A DNA stretch of 64,000 nucleotides from Halopseudomonas pelagia (GCF_009497895.1 NZ_CP033116.1:1178001-1242000); one strand, 5' to 3'; shown: positions 18,232 to 29,759, counted from the first letter of the stretch. Numbers and translations: made by a program. Notes: generated from the letters alone by a model not told the origin.

Positions 18232-18957
18232 CTACAGGCGGAAGGCGTGCCCCAGATACACGTCTTTCACCGTCTGGTTGGCCAGGACGGTTTCAGCGTC
18301 GCCTTCGGCAATGATATGCCCGTCGTTGACGATATAGGCTTTGTCGCAGATATCCAGTGTTTCTCGCACATTATGATCGGTGATGAGTACACCGATGCCC
18401 TTGCTTTTCAGGTGCTGGATAATCTGTTTGATATCGTTGACCGATATCGGATCAACGCCGGCGAAAGGTTCATCCAGCAGAATGAACTTGGGTTCGGTGG
18501 CCAGAGCGCGAGCGATCTCCGCGCGGCGGCGTTCGCCACCGGACAGGCTCATACCCAGACTGTTGGCCAGGTGATGGATGTGGAATTCACGCAATAGCGA
18601 CTCCAGCGCGTCCGCGCGGCCTTGCTTGTTCAGGTCTTTGCGGGTTTCCAGGATCGCCATGATGTTATCGGCGACGCTGAGCTTGCGAAAAATGGAGGCT
18701 TCCTGAGGCAGGTAGCCGATACCCTGGCGTGCCCGACCGTGCATGGGCAGCTTGGTCACATCCACGCCGTTGACCAGAATATTGCCTTCGTCAGCTTTGA
18801 CCAAGCCGACAATCATGTAGAAGCACGTGGTTTTGCCTGCCCCGTTGGGCCCGAGCAGACCGACCACTTCGCCGCTGTTGATGGAGACCGATACATCCCG
18901 TACGACTTTGCGGGATTTATAGGCTTTGGCCAGGTGACGCGCTTCCAGTGTGGTCAT
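18232..18957 (-). CDS. lptB: LPS export ABC transporter ATP-binding protein LptB
   Basis: LptB is the cytoplasmic ATPase of the LptB2FG transporter that extracts lipopolysaccharide from the inner membrane. The 241-residue product has Walker [18 protein letters not shown], a Q-loop in [12 protein letters not shown], the ABC signature [16 protein letters not shown], Walker [14 protein letters not shown] and the switch His in [11 protein letters not shown]. It overlaps the lptA stop by 4 bases (ATGA), indicating coupling. Confidence 0.97.
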   Translation of the reverse strand: MTTLEARHLAKAYKSRKVVRDVSVSINSGEVVGLLGPNGAGKTTCFYMIVGLVKADEGNILVNGVDVTKLPMHGRARQGIGYLPQEASIFRKLSVADNIMAILETRKDLNKQGRADALESLLREFHIHHLANSLGMSLSGGERRRAEIARALATEPKFILLDEPFAGVDPISVNDIKQIIQHLKSKGIGVLITDHNVRETLDICDKAYIVNDGHIIAEGDAETVLANQTVKDVYLGHAFRL

Positions 18958-19487
18958 GGGTTGGCCGGTTCAGTGCGTTTGCGTGGCTGGATGAGGATTT
19001 CGATCCGGTCCTGCTCGCCACCAGTGCCGCCGTCGCTGTTGGCGCGGCCGGCGTCCACCACCTCGCGGGTGATGTCATAGCTGATGTATTCACCCTGAAA
19101 GGTATTGCCGTCCTGCTCCAGAAAGGCCTCGTCGATCAGCACTACGCGGTCGGCATCGGCCAGATATTCAATAGTCTGGCCGCGGGAATCCACTGGCGAG
19201 CCGCCTTCGGGCGTCTGCTTGTAAGTCGCAGGTGTGCCCTGGCTGACAATCTTGCTCACCGCGCCCTCGGCGTCGGTGTTCAGCGTCACCCGGTTGCCGG
19301 TCAGGCGCATGCTGCCTTGGGTGATGATGACATTACCGGTGTAAATGGCGGTGTTGCTGCGGTCATCCAGCGTCGCGCTGTTGGCCTGAATGCGGATGGG
19401 TTGGTCACGGTCGGCGGCAAACACTGCCGCGGACATTCCCAGCCCCAGTACCAGGGCCGCGAGGCCCAGGGATTTAACGCACCTCAT
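18954..19487 (-). CDS. lptA: Lipopolysaccharide transport periplasmic protein LptA
   Basis: LptA forms the periplasmic bridge that carries lipopolysaccharide from LptC to LptD. The 177-residue product begins with a signal peptide ([24 protein letters not shown], cleavage after AFA). The OstA/LptA beta-jellyroll sequence follows: [38 protein letters not shown] and [12 protein letters not shown]. Its start overlaps lptC by 14 bases and its stop overlaps lptB by 4, so the export genes form one tight operon. Confidence 0.94.
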   Translation of the reverse strand: MRCVKSLGLAALVLGLGMSAAVFAADRDQPIRIQANSATLDDRSNTAIYTGNVIITQGSMRLTGNRVTLNTDAEGAVSKIVSQGTPATYKQTPEGGSPVDSRGQTIEYLADADRVVLIDEAFLEQDGNTFQGEYISYDITREVVDAGRANSDGGTGGEQDRIEILIQPRKRTEPANP

Positions 19488-20061
19488 GTTGACCCCTTAC
19501 GGTGGACAGCAGCTCTAGGCGGCCGTCGTTAAGATAAACCTGCATGCCGACAGCGTTGGTCACGTTGCCGGCGTTTTCGATTCTAACGCTTTGTGCGGTT
19601 TCGGCATAATTTCGCGCGGGAAACAGCGTCAGCGCCTGTGTCGTCATGCGTCGGTCGGTTTGGGCGGGATTCTGGCTCTGCAGCAAGACATTATCGGTCA
19701 GTTCAACCTGATCGCCTGCCTGCGTAACGACGCCGTGCTCTGCTTCCAACAGCCAGGGCTCACCGTCCTCCGCCCGGTAAAAAATCAACCGCGGACTCTC
19801 CAGCTTGGTGCTGTCGTCGTCGGCTTGATGGGTGGCGCGGACGCTGGTCAGTTCATAGGCCGGCGTACCCTGCTCGTTGAGCATGAGTATGCGATTGTTT
19901 TCCATGAAGAAGTCCGGCTGATTGGGATCGCTGATGGTCAGGCTGTCATTGAAGCTGGCCGGCCGGATATTGAAATAACCGATCGACAGGCCTAGCACCA
20001 CCGCCAGGCCAATAAAGCCGGCAGTCAGCAGATAGCGCGGAATTTTCGGAATAGTCGGCAT
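19474..20061 (-). CDS. lptC: LPS export protein LptC
   Basis: LptC is the bitopic inner-membrane protein that passes lipopolysaccharide from LptB2FG to LptA. The 195-residue product has one N-terminal membrane segment (LLTAGFIGLAVVLGLSIGYFNI, about residues 11-32) followed by a periplasmic jellyroll with PDFFMENNRILMLNEQGTPAYELTSVRATHQADDDSTKLESPRL. Sequence conservation in the family is low, but position between kdsC and lptA and the topology settle the call. It starts one base inside the kdsC stop. Confidence 0.92.
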   Translation of the reverse strand: MPTIPKIPRYLLTAGFIGLAVVLGLSIGYFNIRPASFNDSLTISDPNQPDFFMENNRILMLNEQGTPAYELTSVRATHQADDDSTKLESPRLIFYRAEDGEPWLLEAEHGVVTQAGDQVELTDNVLLQSQNPAQTDRRMTTQALTLFPARNYAETAQSVRIENAGNVTNAVGMQVYLNDGRLELLSTVRGQHEVR

Positions 20062-20594
20062 CAGAGGTAGGCTGCCCGGGCGTTATCAAGCGAACCCTGC
20101 GCGTACATGATCAGTTCGCAGAACTCGCGCGCTGCACCAGCTCCGCCTGATGCTTCGGTAATGCCGTGCGCATGCTCACGGACGAAAGAATCAGCGCTGG
20201 CGACGGCTATACCCAGGCCAACGCGACGCATCACCGGCAGATCTGGCAGGTCGTCGCCCAGAAAGGCAATCTGCTCCAGCTCAAAGTCCAGCACGTTGCG
20301 CAGCTCGGCCAGAGCATTGAGCTTGTCTTCGCGGCCTTGAATCAGGTGACGAATGCCCAGGTTGGCGGCGCGCTTTTCCACCAGCGGCGACGAACGGCCG
20401 CTGATAATGGCAACTTCCACCCCCGATGCCATCAACATCTTGATGCCGTGTCCGTCCAGGGTGTTGAAGGATTTGAACTCGGTGCCATCGGGCATGAAGT
20501 ACAAGCGCCCGTCAGTGAGTACACCGTCCACATCAAAAATGGCCAGACGGATGGCTCTGGCGCGCTCAAGCAATTGCTGGTCTGGTCCGCTCAT
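20061..20594 (-). CDS. kdsC: 3-deoxy-D-manno-octulosonate 8-phosphate phosphatase
   Basis: KdsC is a HAD-superfamily phosphatase that releases KDO, the sugar joining lipid A to the LPS core. The 177-residue product is the short, cap-less HAD type with FDVDGVLTDGRLYF (nucleophile Asp), motif II in VAIISGRSS, a conserved Lys in QGREDKLNAL and motif III in AFLGDDLPDLPVMRRVG. It follows kdsD with a 4-base overlap. Confidence 0.96.
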   Translation of the reverse strand: MSGPDQQLLERARAIRLAIFDVDGVLTDGRLYFMPDGTEFKSFNTLDGHGIKMLMASGVEVAIISGRSSPLVEKRAANLGIRHLIQGREDKLNALAELRNVLDFELEQIAFLGDDLPDLPVMRRVGLGIAVASADSFVREHAHGITEASGGAGAAREFCELIMYAQGSLDNARAAYL

Positions 20595-21562
20595 ACAACT
20601 CCTGCGCGTAAAAGGTCATGCATATTGAGGGCGCCGACCGGGCGATGCTGCTCGTCGACGACGAAAAGGCCGCTGATCTTGCCGTCTTCCATGACCTTCA
20701 ACGCTTCTGCGGCGAGTATGCCCTGTTGCACGGTCTTGCAGTTACGGGTCATTACCTCGGCAATGCCGGCAGTGCGTATATCAATGCTTTGATCCAGCGT
20801 GCGACGCAAATCGCCATCGGTAAAGATGCCGACCAGGCGTCCTTCTTCATCGGCAATGCCGGTCAGCCCCAGCCCCTTGCGAGTCATTTCCAGCAGGGCG
20901 TCGCGTAATGAGGTCGACGGGCTTACCAGCGGCATGGTTGCCTCGCCATGCATGATGTCATCTACCAACAGCAACAGCCGCCTTCCAAGCGTGCCGCCTG
21001 GATGGGAAAAGGCGAAATCTTCGGCACTGAAGCCCCGCGCTTCCAGCAGCGCAATGGCCAGGGCGTCGCCCATTACCAGCGCGGTAGTGGTGCTGGAGGT
21101 GGGGGCCAGATTGAGCGGGCAGGCTTCCTGCTCTACGCCGGTGTGCAGGTTAGCGAGCGCCGAACGGGCCATGATCGAATCCGGGTTGCCGGTAATGCTG
21201 ATCAGCGGCACCCCCAGGCGCTTGAGCAGTGGCAGCAAGGTGACCACTTCAGCAGTGTTGCCGGAGTTGGACAGAGCGATAACCACATCCTGACGGGTAA
21301 TCATACCCATGTCGCCATGGCTGGCCTCGCCAGGATGAACAAAAAATGCCGGGGTGCCGGTGCTGGCCAGGGTGGCGGCGATCTTCTTGCCTACATGTCC
21401 GGATTTGCCCATGCCGGTGACCACCACCCGCCCGGTACAGGCCATCAGCGCCGTACAAGCGGCATCAAAATGGTGGTCCAGCCGCTCCAGCAGACTGTTG
21501 ACGGCATCGCGCTCCATCTCGATGGTGCGGCGGGCAGAAGCTATGTAGTTGAAATCAGGCAT
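20591..21562 (-). CDS. kdsD: Arabinose-5-phosphate isomerase
   Basis: KdsD interconverts ribulose-5-phosphate and arabinose-5-phosphate, the first step of KDO synthesis. The 323-residue product has an N-terminal SIS domain (GRVVVTGMGKSGHVGKKIAATLASTGTPAFFVHPGEASHGDMGMI) and a tandem CBS pair at the C-terminus (from about residue 205, with GIFTDGDLRRTLDQ). The frame is open upstream to 21616, but ATG 21562 gives the usual start (MPDFNYIASARRTIEME). First gene of the kdsD-kdsC-lptC-lptA-lptB run, divergent from mlaF. Confidence 0.95.
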   Translation of the reverse strand: MPDFNYIASARRTIEMERDAVNSLLERLDHHFDAACTALMACTGRVVVTGMGKSGHVGKKIAATLASTGTPAFFVHPGEASHGDMGMITRQDVVIALSNSGNTAEVVTLLPLLKRLGVPLISITGNPDSIMARSALANLHTGVEQEACPLNLAPTSSTTTALVMGDALAIALLEARGFSAEDFAFSHPGGTLGRRLLLLVDDIMHGEATMPLVSPSTSLRDALLEMTRKGLGLTGIADEEGRLVGIFTDGDLRRTLDQSIDIRTAGIAEVMTRNCKTVQQGILAAEALKVMEDGKISGLFVVDEQHRPVGALNMHDLLRAGVV

Positions 21563-21788
21563 GAAGTATCTTGAGTGATGGTCTGACTGGCTAGTATAGC
21601 GCCTTGTGCCGCCCAACTCACCAGTGAGGGTGGCAGCGCTATGTCAACTTGGAGGGCCTCAGCGCCCTGACGTTCCCTTGGGTTATTGCCAGGGGGTTGT
21701 CACTAGCCCATTCCAGCAGTGGGCGCTTGATCCGCGCGCCCAATTGATTAGCAGATATTGCCTAAGCAACCAATTGTTCGACGGTTAC

Positions 21789-21817
21789 TTGGGCTGCCTA
21801 ACGCAAACTGATATATT
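21789..21817 (+). promoter_or_regulatory. Candidate sigma-70 promoter of the mla operon
   Basis: TTGGGC (21789-21794), a 17-base spacer and TATATT (21812-21817) lie 56 bases before the mlaF ATG in the 310-base kdsD-mlaF gap. The rest of the gap shows no gene. A weaker TATACT-type box near 21595-21600 on the minus strand could serve kdsD. Confidence 0.45.
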
Positions 21818-21872
21818 AGCGCGTTCAAATTGCCCGCCGCAGTATGGCAGCTCCGAGAAGCCTGATTCATTT

Positions 21873-22688
21873 ATGACCGACTCTTCAGACTATATCGTTG
21901 ACCTGAAAAAGGTAACTTTCAGGCGCGACGACCGCCTTATTTTTGATGGGGTGGATATTCGCATACCCCGCGGTAAGGTGACCGGGATCATGGGTCCCAG
22001 CGGTTGCGGCAAGACCACGCTGCTGCGCCTGATCGGTGCGCAACTGCGCCCGGAAAGCGGCGAAGTGCTGGTCAATGGCCAGAATATTCCGCAGCTCAAG
22101 CGCGAGGCCTTGTTCGAGGCTCGTCAGCATATGGGCATGCTGTTCCAGAGCGGCGCGCTCTTTACTGATCTGTCGGTGTTCGAAAACGTCGCCTTTCCGC
22201 TGCGCGTGCACACTGATCTTAGCGAAGAGCTGATCCGCGATATCGTGCTGCTCAAGTTGCAGGCCGTGGGCCTGCGCGGTGCCCATGCGCTGATGCCGGA
22301 CGAGCTGTCCGGTGGTATGAAGCGCCGTGTTGCCCTGGCTCGAGCCATTGCACTGGATCCCGAACTGATGATGTATGACGAGCCTTTCGTTGGCCAGGAT
22401 CCTATTTCCATGGGTGTGCTGGTGCGGCTGATTCGCTTGCTCAACGACGCGCTGGGTTTGACCAGCATCGTGGTGTCGCATGACCTGGCCGAGACGGCAA
22501 GCATTGCCGACTATCTATATGTAGTAGGTGACGGCCAGGTGCTCGGGCACGGCAAGCCGGACGATCTGATGCATTCGGACAATCCGCGTATTCGCCAGTT
22601 CATGCTCGGCGAGCCTGACGGCCCTGTGCCTTTCCATTATCCTGCGCCGTCCTTTATGGACGATCTGCTCAAAGGGAAGAGCCAATAA
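21873..22688 (+). CDS. mlaF: Phospholipid ABC transporter ATP-binding protein MlaF
   Basis: MlaF powers the MlaFEDB complex, which moves glycerophospholipids between the inner and outer membranes and keeps the outer leaflet asymmetric. The 271-residue product shows Walker [20 protein letters not shown]-loop [10 protein letters not shown], signature [17 protein letters not shown], Walker [13 protein letters not shown] and switch His in [11 protein letters not shown]. The frame is open upstream, but ATG 21873 gives the family start ([21 protein letters not shown]). Its stop overlaps the mlaE start by one base. Confidence 0.96.
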   Translation: MTDSSDYIVDLKKVTFRRDDRLIFDGVDIRIPRGKVTGIMGPSGCGKTTLLRLIGAQLRPESGEVLVNGQNIPQLKREALFEARQHMGMLFQSGALFTDLSVFENVAFPLRVHTDLSEELIRDIVLLKLQAVGLRGAHALMPDELSGGMKRRVALARAIALDPELMMYDEPFVGQDPISMGVLVRLIRLLNDALGLTSIVVSHDLAETASIADYLYVVGDGQVLGHGKPDDLMHSDNPRIRQFMLGEPDGPVPFHYPAPSFMDDLLKGKSQ

Positions 22689-23470
22689 TGCGAACCCTGA
22701 CTGACAGAGTGGCGCTGATGGGGGCCTCGGGGCTGAATGTGCTGGCGGCGCTGGGCCGCTCCGGCGTGTTCTTGTTTCAGGCCCTGTGCGGGCGCTCGAA
22801 TTTTGGCAGCGGCTGGACGCTGTTGCTCAAGCAGCTGTATGCGGTCGGCGTATTGTCGCTGGCGATTATTATTGTGTCCGGCCTGTTTATTGGTATGGTG
22901 CTCGCCCTGCAGGGCTTCAACATTCTGAGCACTTACGGTTCGGAACAGGCCGTGGGGCAGATGGTTGCCCTGACGTTGCTGCGGGAGCTGGGGCCGGTGG
23001 TGACTGCGCTGTTGTTCGCCGGTCGTGCTGGCTCGGCCTTGACCGCCGAGATTGGCTTGATGAAGGCCACCGAGCAGCTGTCCAGCCTGGAAATGATCGG
23101 CGTCGATCCGCTCAAGTATGTGATTGCGCCGCGGTTGTGGGCCGGCTTTATCTCCATGCCGCTGCTGGCAATGATTTTCTGCGTGGTGGGTATCTGGGGT
23201 GGTGCGATGGTCGCAGTGGACTGGCTGGGTGTGTATTCCGGCTCCTACTGGGCCAATATGCAGAACTCCGTGACCTTCTCGGATGATGTGGTCAACGGGC
23301 TGATCAAGTCCGTGGTGTTTGCTTTTGTGGTGACCTGGATCGCGGTGTTCCAGGGCTATGACTGCGAGCCTACCTCCGAGGGTATAAGTCGTGCGACGAC
23401 CCGCACCGTAGTCTATGCGTCACTGGCTGTTCTCGGCCTGGATTTCATTCTTACCGCGTTGATGTTCTGA
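22688..23470 (+). CDS. mlaE: Phospholipid ABC transporter permease MlaE
   Basis: MlaE is the inner-membrane permease of the MlaFEDB complex. The 260-residue product has about five membrane segments (for example [26 protein letters not shown] and [22 protein letters not shown]). It also carries the MlaE/YrbE signature region [56 protein letters not shown]. It is coupled to mlaF by a one-base overlap and followed by mlaD after 19 bases. Confidence 0.96.
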   Translation: MRTLTDRVALMGASGLNVLAALGRSGVFLFQALCGRSNFGSGWTLLLKQLYAVGVLSLAIIIVSGLFIGMVLALQGFNILSTYGSEQAVGQMVALTLLRELGPVVTALLFAGRAGSALTAEIGLMKATEQLSSLEMIGVDPLKYVIAPRLWAGFISMPLLAMIFCVVGIWGGAMVAVDWLGVYSGSYWANMQNSVTFSDDVVNGLIKSVVFAFVVTWIAVFQGYDCEPTSEGISRATTRTVVYASLAVLGLDFILTALMF

Positions 23471-23489
23471 TCAGCCAAGGAAACCGAAC

Positions 23490-23954
23490 ATGCGTACCCG
23501 TACACTCGAATTAACTGTTGGTCTGTTCATCCTGATTGGCATCCTGGCCTTGCTGGTGCTGGCATTGCGTGTCAGCGGCCTGACCATGAGCGCCTCGACT
23601 GACAGCTACAAGGTCTATGCTCATTTTGACAACGTGGCGGGGCTGACCTCGCGCGCCAAGGTCACCATGGCCGGTGTCACCATCGGCCAGGTCACGGGCA
23701 TCGAATTTGACAAGAATCGCTACACCGGCAAGGTCGAGATGGCCATCAACGACAACATCAATACCCTGCCATCGGACAGCACCGCCTCCATCCTGACGGC
23801 TGGGCTGCTCGGTGAAAAATATGTCGGTATCAGCGTCGGCGGCGAGGAGACCATGCTGGCAGACGGGGATCAGATCTACGATACCCAGTCAGCACTGGTG
23901 CTTGAGGAACTGATTGGACGTTTCCTGCTCAATACCGTCAGCAAAGAAGATTAA
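23490..23954 (+). CDS. mlaD: Phospholipid transport MCE-domain protein MlaD
   Basis: MlaD is anchored in the inner membrane by one N-terminal helix (LTVGLFILIGILALLVLALRVSGL, about residues 8-31). In the periplasm it forms a hexameric MCE ring that channels phospholipids between MlaE and MlaC. The 154-residue product has the single MCE domain: YKVYAHFDNVAGLTSRAKVTMAGVTIGQVTGIEFDKN and STASILTAGLLGEKYVGISVGGEE. Its length is normal for the family and it lies third in the operon. Confidence 0.95.
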   Translation: MRTRTLELTVGLFILIGILALLVLALRVSGLTMSASTDSYKVYAHFDNVAGLTSRAKVTMAGVTIGQVTGIEFDKNRYTGKVEMAINDNINTLPSDSTASILTAGLLGEKYVGISVGGEETMLADGDQIYDTQSALVLEELIGRFLLNTVSKED

Positions 23955-23967
23955 TCGGAGATTCACT

Positions 23968-24615
23968 ATGCGTGTACTGACCAACCTGTTTCTGACCCTG
24001 GCGCTGAGCATTCCGTTCGCAGCCAGTGCAAATACCGCTTCCCCGCAGGAAGTGGTGGAAGACACCTCCACTCGCGTGATGACGGTGCTGGACGCCAATC
24101 GCGAAACCTACAAGCAAGACACCGACGCCTTCGTTGAAGGCCTCAATGAAGTATTGGAGCCTGTGGTCGATTTCCAGGGTATCGCCCGCAGTGTGATGAC
24201 CGTTCGCTACAGCCGCGAAGCGACAGATGAACAGATGCAGCGTTTCATCGATACCTTCAAGCGCAGCATGGTTGAATTCTATGGCAACGCGCTGCTGGAT
24301 TTTGACAGTGGGCAGATCAAGGTCCTGGAAAGCGACGGCCGTGGCCAGCAGTCACCAGATCGCACCAGCGTTGATATGGAAATCCGCTCCTCTGGCGGTA
24401 ATGTCTACCCGGTCACTTACACCATGGTCAATGTGGACGGCCAGTGGAAGGTACGCAACGTTATCGTCGAAGGCATCAACATTGGTCTACTGTTCCGCGA
24501 CCAGTTTGCCCAGGCCATGCAGGCCAATCGCAATGATCTGGACGCCGTGATCAACGGCTGGGGCAACGTAGTAGCCAAGTCAGTTGAACAGGTGGAAAAA
24601 GAGGTCGAGAATTGA
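23968..24615 (+). CDS. mlaC: Periplasmic phospholipid-binding protein MlaC
   Basis: MlaC shuttles phospholipid between the outer-membrane MlaA complex and the inner-membrane MlaFEDB complex. The 215-residue product has a signal peptide (MRVLTNLFLTLALSIPFAASA) and the Ttg2/MlaC fold sequence VVDFQGIARSVM, RFIDTFKRSMVEFYGNALLDF and VRNVIVEGINIGLLFRDQFAQAMQANRNDLDAVINGW. An upstream in-frame start at 23914 would remove the signal peptide; ATG 23968 has a CGGAG site and is preferred. The stop overlaps the mlaB start. Confidence 0.95.
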   Translation: MRVLTNLFLTLALSIPFAASANTASPQEVVEDTSTRVMTVLDANRETYKQDTDAFVEGLNEVLEPVVDFQGIARSVMTVRYSREATDEQMQRFIDTFKRSMVEFYGNALLDFDSGQIKVLESDGRGQQSPDRTSVDMEIRSSGGNVYPVTYTMVNVDGQWKVRNVIVEGINIGLLFRDQFAQAMQANRNDLDAVINGWGNVVAKSVEQVEKEVEN

Positions 24616-24917
24616 GCGCGCAAGTCACACGCGGCGAGCAGGGCGTGATCGCCCTGGCAGGGCAGCTGAATTTTGACAGCGCCATGGACGTGCGCAAACA
24701 GCTGCAGCAGAATCTGGCCGACACCCAGGGCGATATCACCCTGGATCTGTCTGGCGTAGAGCACTCCAACAGCGTCGGTTTGGCGCTGATTCTGTTGGTG
24801 GCACGCATCGTCTCTGAGCGCGGCGATCAATTGCGGGTGGTATCCATGCCCGCGGGGCTGGAAAGCATTGCCCGCGTCTGCGAACTGGATGACTGGCTGA
24901 CCACGCTGGCTGCCTGA
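24612..24917 (+). CDS. mlaB: STAS-domain protein MlaB
   Basis: MlaB is the small cytoplasmic STAS subunit that binds and stabilises MlaF. The 101-residue product shows the STAS core GQLNFDSAMDVRKQLQQNL, DITLDLSGVEHSNSVGLALILLVARI (with the conserved Ser/Asn-Ser switch region) and LRVVSMPAGLESIARVCELDDWL. Translation probably begins at TTG 24612, which overlaps the mlaC stop; the first ATG (24685) would delete the first strand. Confidence 0.9.
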   Translation: MSAQVTRGEQGVIALAGQLNFDSAMDVRKQLQQNLADTQGDITLDLSGVEHSNSVGLALILLVARIVSERGDQLRVVSMPAGLESIARVCELDDWLTTLAA

Positions 24918-24984
24918 TCTCGCGAGCCACTGAGCCGTGGCCAGGCCGCGCAATTAGTTAACACTATCGAATACTGGAATCATT

Positions 24985-25224
24985 ATGCAGGCTGTTGAAG
25001 TAAAAAAACTGATCGAAGCTCAGTTGGCGGACACCCAGGTAGAGGTGGACGGCGAGGGCTGCAACTTCCAGTTGCTGGTTATCAGCGATAGCCTGGCAGC
25101 GTTGTCGCCAGTCAAGCGTCAGCAGCAGATCTATGCACTGCTCAATGAGCAGATTGCCGATGGCAGTATCCACGCGGTGAGCATGAAGTTCTTTACCCGC
25201 GAGGCTTGGGACAGCCGTCCCTGA
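24985..25224 (+). CDS. ibaG: BolA-family protein IbaG
   Basis: The 79-residue product is a short BolA-type protein of the IbaG (YrbA) branch. These partner with monothiol glutaredoxins to bind 2Fe-2S clusters and respond to acid stress. Motifs are VKKLIEAQLADTQVEVDGEGCNFQLLVISDSLAALSPVKRQQQIYALL and DGSIHAVSMKFFTREAW, with the likely cluster ligands Cys and His in the VDGEGC loop and near IHAVSMK. It lies between mlaB and murA, the conserved position in gammaproteobacteria. Confidence 0.92.
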   Translation: MQAVEVKKLIEAQLADTQVEVDGEGCNFQLLVISDSLAALSPVKRQQQIYALLNEQIADGSIHAVSMKFFTREAWDSRP

Positions 25225-25245
25225 GAGCTGTTGCGGCTCGCGTAA

Positions 25246-26553
<1,308 letters not shown>

Positions 26554-26572
26554 ACCAGACAAGGACTTCCGC

Positions 26573-27214
26573 ATGACCGAGACTCTGACCATCGCGCTGT
26601 CCAAGGGCCGCATTCTGGATGACACTCTGCCGCTGCTGAAGCAAGCCGGCATCGAGCCGCTGGAAGATCTGGAAAAAAGCCGTAAGCTGATATTTGATAC
26701 CACCGATCCGAGCGTGCGCCTGTTGATCGTCCGCGCCACTGACGTACCGACCTATGTCGAACTCGGCGCCGCCGATCTGGGCGTAGCCGGCAAGGACGTG
26801 CTGATGGAATACGGCAGTCAGGGCCTGTATGAGCCGCTGGATCTGAAGATCGCCAACTGCCGGTTGATGACGGCAGGCCCGGTCAACACGCCCGAGCCGC
26901 GTGGCCGTCTGCGTGTGGCGACCAAGTTCGTCAATGTTGCCCGCCGGTATTACGCCGAGCAGGGTCGCCAGGTAGAAGTCATCAAGCTGTACGGCTCGAT
27001 GGAGCTGGCGCCGCTGGTTGGCTTGGCCGACAAGATCATCGACGTAGTGGATACCGGCAATACGCTGCGCGCCAATGGCCTGGAGCCGCAGGAACTGATC
27101 GCCACCATCAGCTCACGGCTGATCGTCAACAAGGCGGCGATGAAGATGAAACATGCGCGCATCAAGGCGCTGATCGACCTGCTGGCCGCCGCCGTTGAGC
27201 AGCGCGCTGCCTGA
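26573..27214 (+). CDS. hisG: ATP phosphoribosyltransferase, short form
   Basis: HisG joins ATP and PRPP in the first step of histidine synthesis. The 213-residue product is the short form, lacking the C-terminal regulatory domain, so it should need HisZ as partner (hisZ is not in the window). Motifs include [23 protein letters not shown] and the PRPP-binding region [17 protein letters not shown] longer in-frame reading starts inside murA; ATG 26573 has an AAGGA site and gives the normal length. Confidence 0.96.
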   Translation: MTETLTIALSKGRILDDTLPLLKQAGIEPLEDLEKSRKLIFDTTDPSVRLLIVRATDVPTYVELGAADLGVAGKDVLMEYGSQGLYEPLDLKIANCRLMTAGPVNTPEPRGRLRVATKFVNVARRYYAEQGRQVEVIKLYGSMELAPLVGLADKIIDVVDTGNTLRANGLEPQELIATISSRLIVNKAAMKMKHARIKALIDLLAAAVEQRAA

Positions 27215-27250
27215 ATATTTGCTTTCTCATTTTCAACATAGGTAACCGCC

Positions 27251-28561
27251 ATGAGTACGCCGCTGAAAATCACCCGTCTGGATGCCAATCAGGTGGATTT
27301 CAAGCAGCATCTGGATGCGCTGCTGGCGTGGGAAGGGGTGTCGGACAAGAGCGTCAACGAGCGCGTGGAAGAAATTATTGCCGCGGTGCGCGAGCGTGGT
27401 GATGCAGCACTGGTGGAATACACCGCACGTTTTGACGGCCTGCAAGTGAACAGCATGGCCGATCTGATTCTGGACCGCGCGCGTCTGGAGTTGGCACTGG
27501 AACGCATCACGCCGGAGCAGCGCACCGCACTGGAAGTCGCTGCAGAGCGGGTGCGTATCTACCACGAACACCAGACCCAGCCCTCATGGCGCTACACCGA
27601 AGCAGACGGCACCGTACTCGGCCAGCAGATCACCCCGCTGGACCGCGCCGGCTTGTATGTACCGGGCGGCAAGGCTTCCTACCCCTCATCGGTGATCATG
27701 AACGCGGTGCCGGCCAAGGTCGCGGGTGTTCCGGAAGTGGTCATGGTGGTGCCTACGCCACGTGGTGAAATCAATGAGCTGGTGCTGGCTGCGGCCTGCC
27801 TCGCCGGCGTGGACCGGGTGTTTACCATTGGTGGTGCTCAGGCTGTGGCCGCCCTGGCTTATGGCACTGAAAGCGTGCCGCGTGTAGACAAGATCGTGGG
27901 CCCCGGCAATATCTATGTGGCCACCGCCAAGCGCGCGGTATTTGGTCAGGTCGGCATTGATATGATCGCTGGCCCATCGGAAATTCTGGTGATCTGCGAC
28001 GGTCAGACCGACCCGGACTGGATCGCCATGGACCTGTTTTCCCAGGCTGAGCACGACGAAGACGCGCAGTCGATCCTGCTGTCGCCGGATGCGGCGTTCC
28101 TGGATGCCGTGGAAGCCAGCTTGAACAAGCTGCTGGACAGTTTGGAGCGGGCCGATATGGTGCGCATCTCGCTGGAAAATCGCGGCGCGCTGATCAAGGT
28201 CGACAGTCTTGAACATGCCTGCGAGATATCCAACCGTATTGCTCCCGAGCACCTGGAGTTGTCAGTGGCTGACCCGGACGCGTTACTGCCGGCTATTCGT
28301 CACGCTGGCGCGATCTTCATGGGTCGCTTTACCCCTGAGGCGCTGGGCGATTACTGTGCTGGCCCGAATCACGTACTGCCGACCTCCGGCACCGCGCGCT
28401 TCTCGTCGCCTCTGGGCGTGTATGATTTCCAGAAGCGCTCTTCGGTGATCTTCTGCTCGCCCGAAGGCGCGTCGGAACTGGCCAAGACCGCGTCCGTCCT
28501 GGCCCGTGGGGAGAGTCTCACCGCCCACGCACGCAGTGCGGAATACCGTATAAAACCCTAG
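27251..28561 (+). CDS. hisD: Histidinol dehydrogenase
   Basis: HisD is the zinc-dependent enzyme that oxidises histidinol to histidine in two NAD-linked steps. The 436-residue product shows [62 protein letters not shown], the catalytic [11 protein letters not shown] region, and the Glu-His pair in [12 protein letters not shown]. The full family length is present. It lies between hisG and hisC on the same strand. Confidence 0.97.
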   Translation: MSTPLKITRLDANQVDFKQHLDALLAWEGVSDKSVNERVEEIIAAVRERGDAALVEYTARFDGLQVNSMADLILDRARLELALERITPEQRTALEVAAERVRIYHEHQTQPSWRYTEADGTVLGQQITPLDRAGLYVPGGKASYPSSVIMNAVPAKVAGVPEVVMVVPTPRGEINELVLAAACLAGVDRVFTIGGAQAVAALAYGTESVPRVDKIVGPGNIYVATAKRAVFGQVGIDMIAGPSEILVICDGQTDPDWIAMDLFSQAEHDEDAQSILLSPDAAFLDAVEASLNKLLDSLERADMVRISLENRGALIKVDSLEHACEISNRIAPEHLELSVADPDALLPAIRHAGAIFMGRFTPEALGDYCAGPNHVLPTSGTARFSSPLGVYDFQKRSSVIFCSPEGASELAKTASVLARGESLTAHARSAEYRIKP

Positions 28562-28660
28562 CGGCAAGCGGCAAGCGGCAAGCGAACAAAGTGACGGTGC
28601 GATGTGCACAGTCTTTTTAGGGCTCTTGCCGCATGAAGCTTGAAGCTTGAAGCTTTTTTG
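28562..28660. repeat. CGGCAAG / AAGCTTG short tandem repeats between hisD and hisC
   Basis: Directly after the hisD stop, the heptamer CGGCAAG occurs three times in a row. At the other end of the gap AAGCTTG occurs in tandem (28635-28655) and runs into a T-run. Related pieces lie at 3305-3345, 14404-14450 and 14615-14635. The GCGGCAAG and CTTGCCGC arms could fold across the gap. This is a heptamer-type intergenic repeat family rather than a typical terminator. Confidence 0.55.
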
Positions 28661-28670
28661 AGGATTGATT

Positions 28671-29726
28671 GTGAGCAGATTTTGGAGTCCGTTCGTCAAA
28701 GACCTGGTGCCCTATGTGCCTGGTGAGCAGCCGAAATTGGACAATCTGGTCAAACTGAACACTAACGAAAATCCTTTTGGCCCTTCACCCAAGGTGCTTG
28801 AGGCTATTGCTGCGGTGACCGACGCCTCCTTGCGCCTGTATCCGGCGCCCAACGCGGACAGCCTGAAAGGCACCATCGCCGAGTATTACTCGGTGCAGCC
28901 TGCCCAGGTATTTGTCGGTAACGGCTCTGACGAGGTGTTGGCGCATGTGTTTCATGGCCTGTTTCAGCATGGCAAGCCGTTGCTGTTTCCGGATATCAGC
29001 TACAGCTTCTACCCGGTGTATTGCGGTCTTTACGGCATAGAGCCGAAGACCCTGCCACTGGCTGACGATTTCACCATCAAGATTGCCGACTACGCCCAGC
29101 CCAACGGCGGGATTATTTTCCCGAATCCGAATGCACCCACCGGCATTGCGTTAACGCTGGCGCAGATAGAGCAGATCGTCCAGGCCAGCCCGGATTCCGT
29201 GGTAGTGGTGGATGAGGCCTATGTCGATTTCGGCGCAGACACTGCCATCAGCCTGGTCGATCGTTACCCGAATCTGCTGGTGACCCAGAGCCTGTCGAAA
29301 TCTCGCTCGCTGGCCGGGCTGCGGGTAGGTCTGGCGGTAGGTCATGCTGACCTGATCGAGGCGCTGGAGCGAATCAAGAACAGCTTCAATTCCTATCCGC
29401 TGGATCGCCTGGCGTTGGCTGGGGCGGAGGCGGCGTTCCGCGATCAGGCGTATTTCGACAGCACGCGCAATGCGGTGATCCAGAGCCGCGACGAGATGGC
29501 GGCCAAGCTTGAGGCGCTGGGCTTTGAGGTGTTGCCGTCTGCGGCCAACTTCCTGTTCGTTCGGCATGCGCAGAAGGATGCGGCGCAATTGGCTCAAGGT
29601 TTACGCGAGCAGCGCGTTATTGTGCGGCATTTCGCCAAACCACGGATCGAGCAGTTTTTGCGTATTACCATAGGTACGCCAGAACAGAACGCCAAGCTGA
29701 TCGACGCATTGCAAACCTTGCTCTGA
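28671..29726 (+). CDS. hisC: Histidinol-phosphate aminotransferase
   Basis: HisC is the PLP enzyme that makes histidinol phosphate from imidazole acetol phosphate. The 351-residue product has [51 protein letters not shown] and the PLP-binding Lys in [16 protein letters not shown], all of the class I/II aminotransferase HisC type. GTG 28671 is the likely start, with GAGGAT 6 bases upstream. It is the last gene of the murA-hisGDC run. Confidence 0.95.
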   Translation: MSRFWSPFVKDLVPYVPGEQPKLDNLVKLNTNENPFGPSPKVLEAIAAVTDASLRLYPAPNADSLKGTIAEYYSVQPAQVFVGNGSDEVLAHVFHGLFQHGKPLLFPDISYSFYPVYCGLYGIEPKTLPLADDFTIKIADYAQPNGGIIFPNPNAPTGIALTLAQIEQIVQASPDSVVVVDEAYVDFGADTAISLVDRYPNLLVTQSLSKSRSLAGLRVGLAVGHADLIEALERIKNSFNSYPLDRLALAGAEAAFRDQAYFDSTRNAVIQSRDEMAAKLEALGFEVLPSAANFLFVRHAQKDAAQLAQGLREQRVIVRHFAKPRIEQFLRITIGTPEQNAKLIDALQTLL

Positions 29727-29759
29727 TAGTCGCCGCAAGGATGTCCTAGTGGGCGCGGA

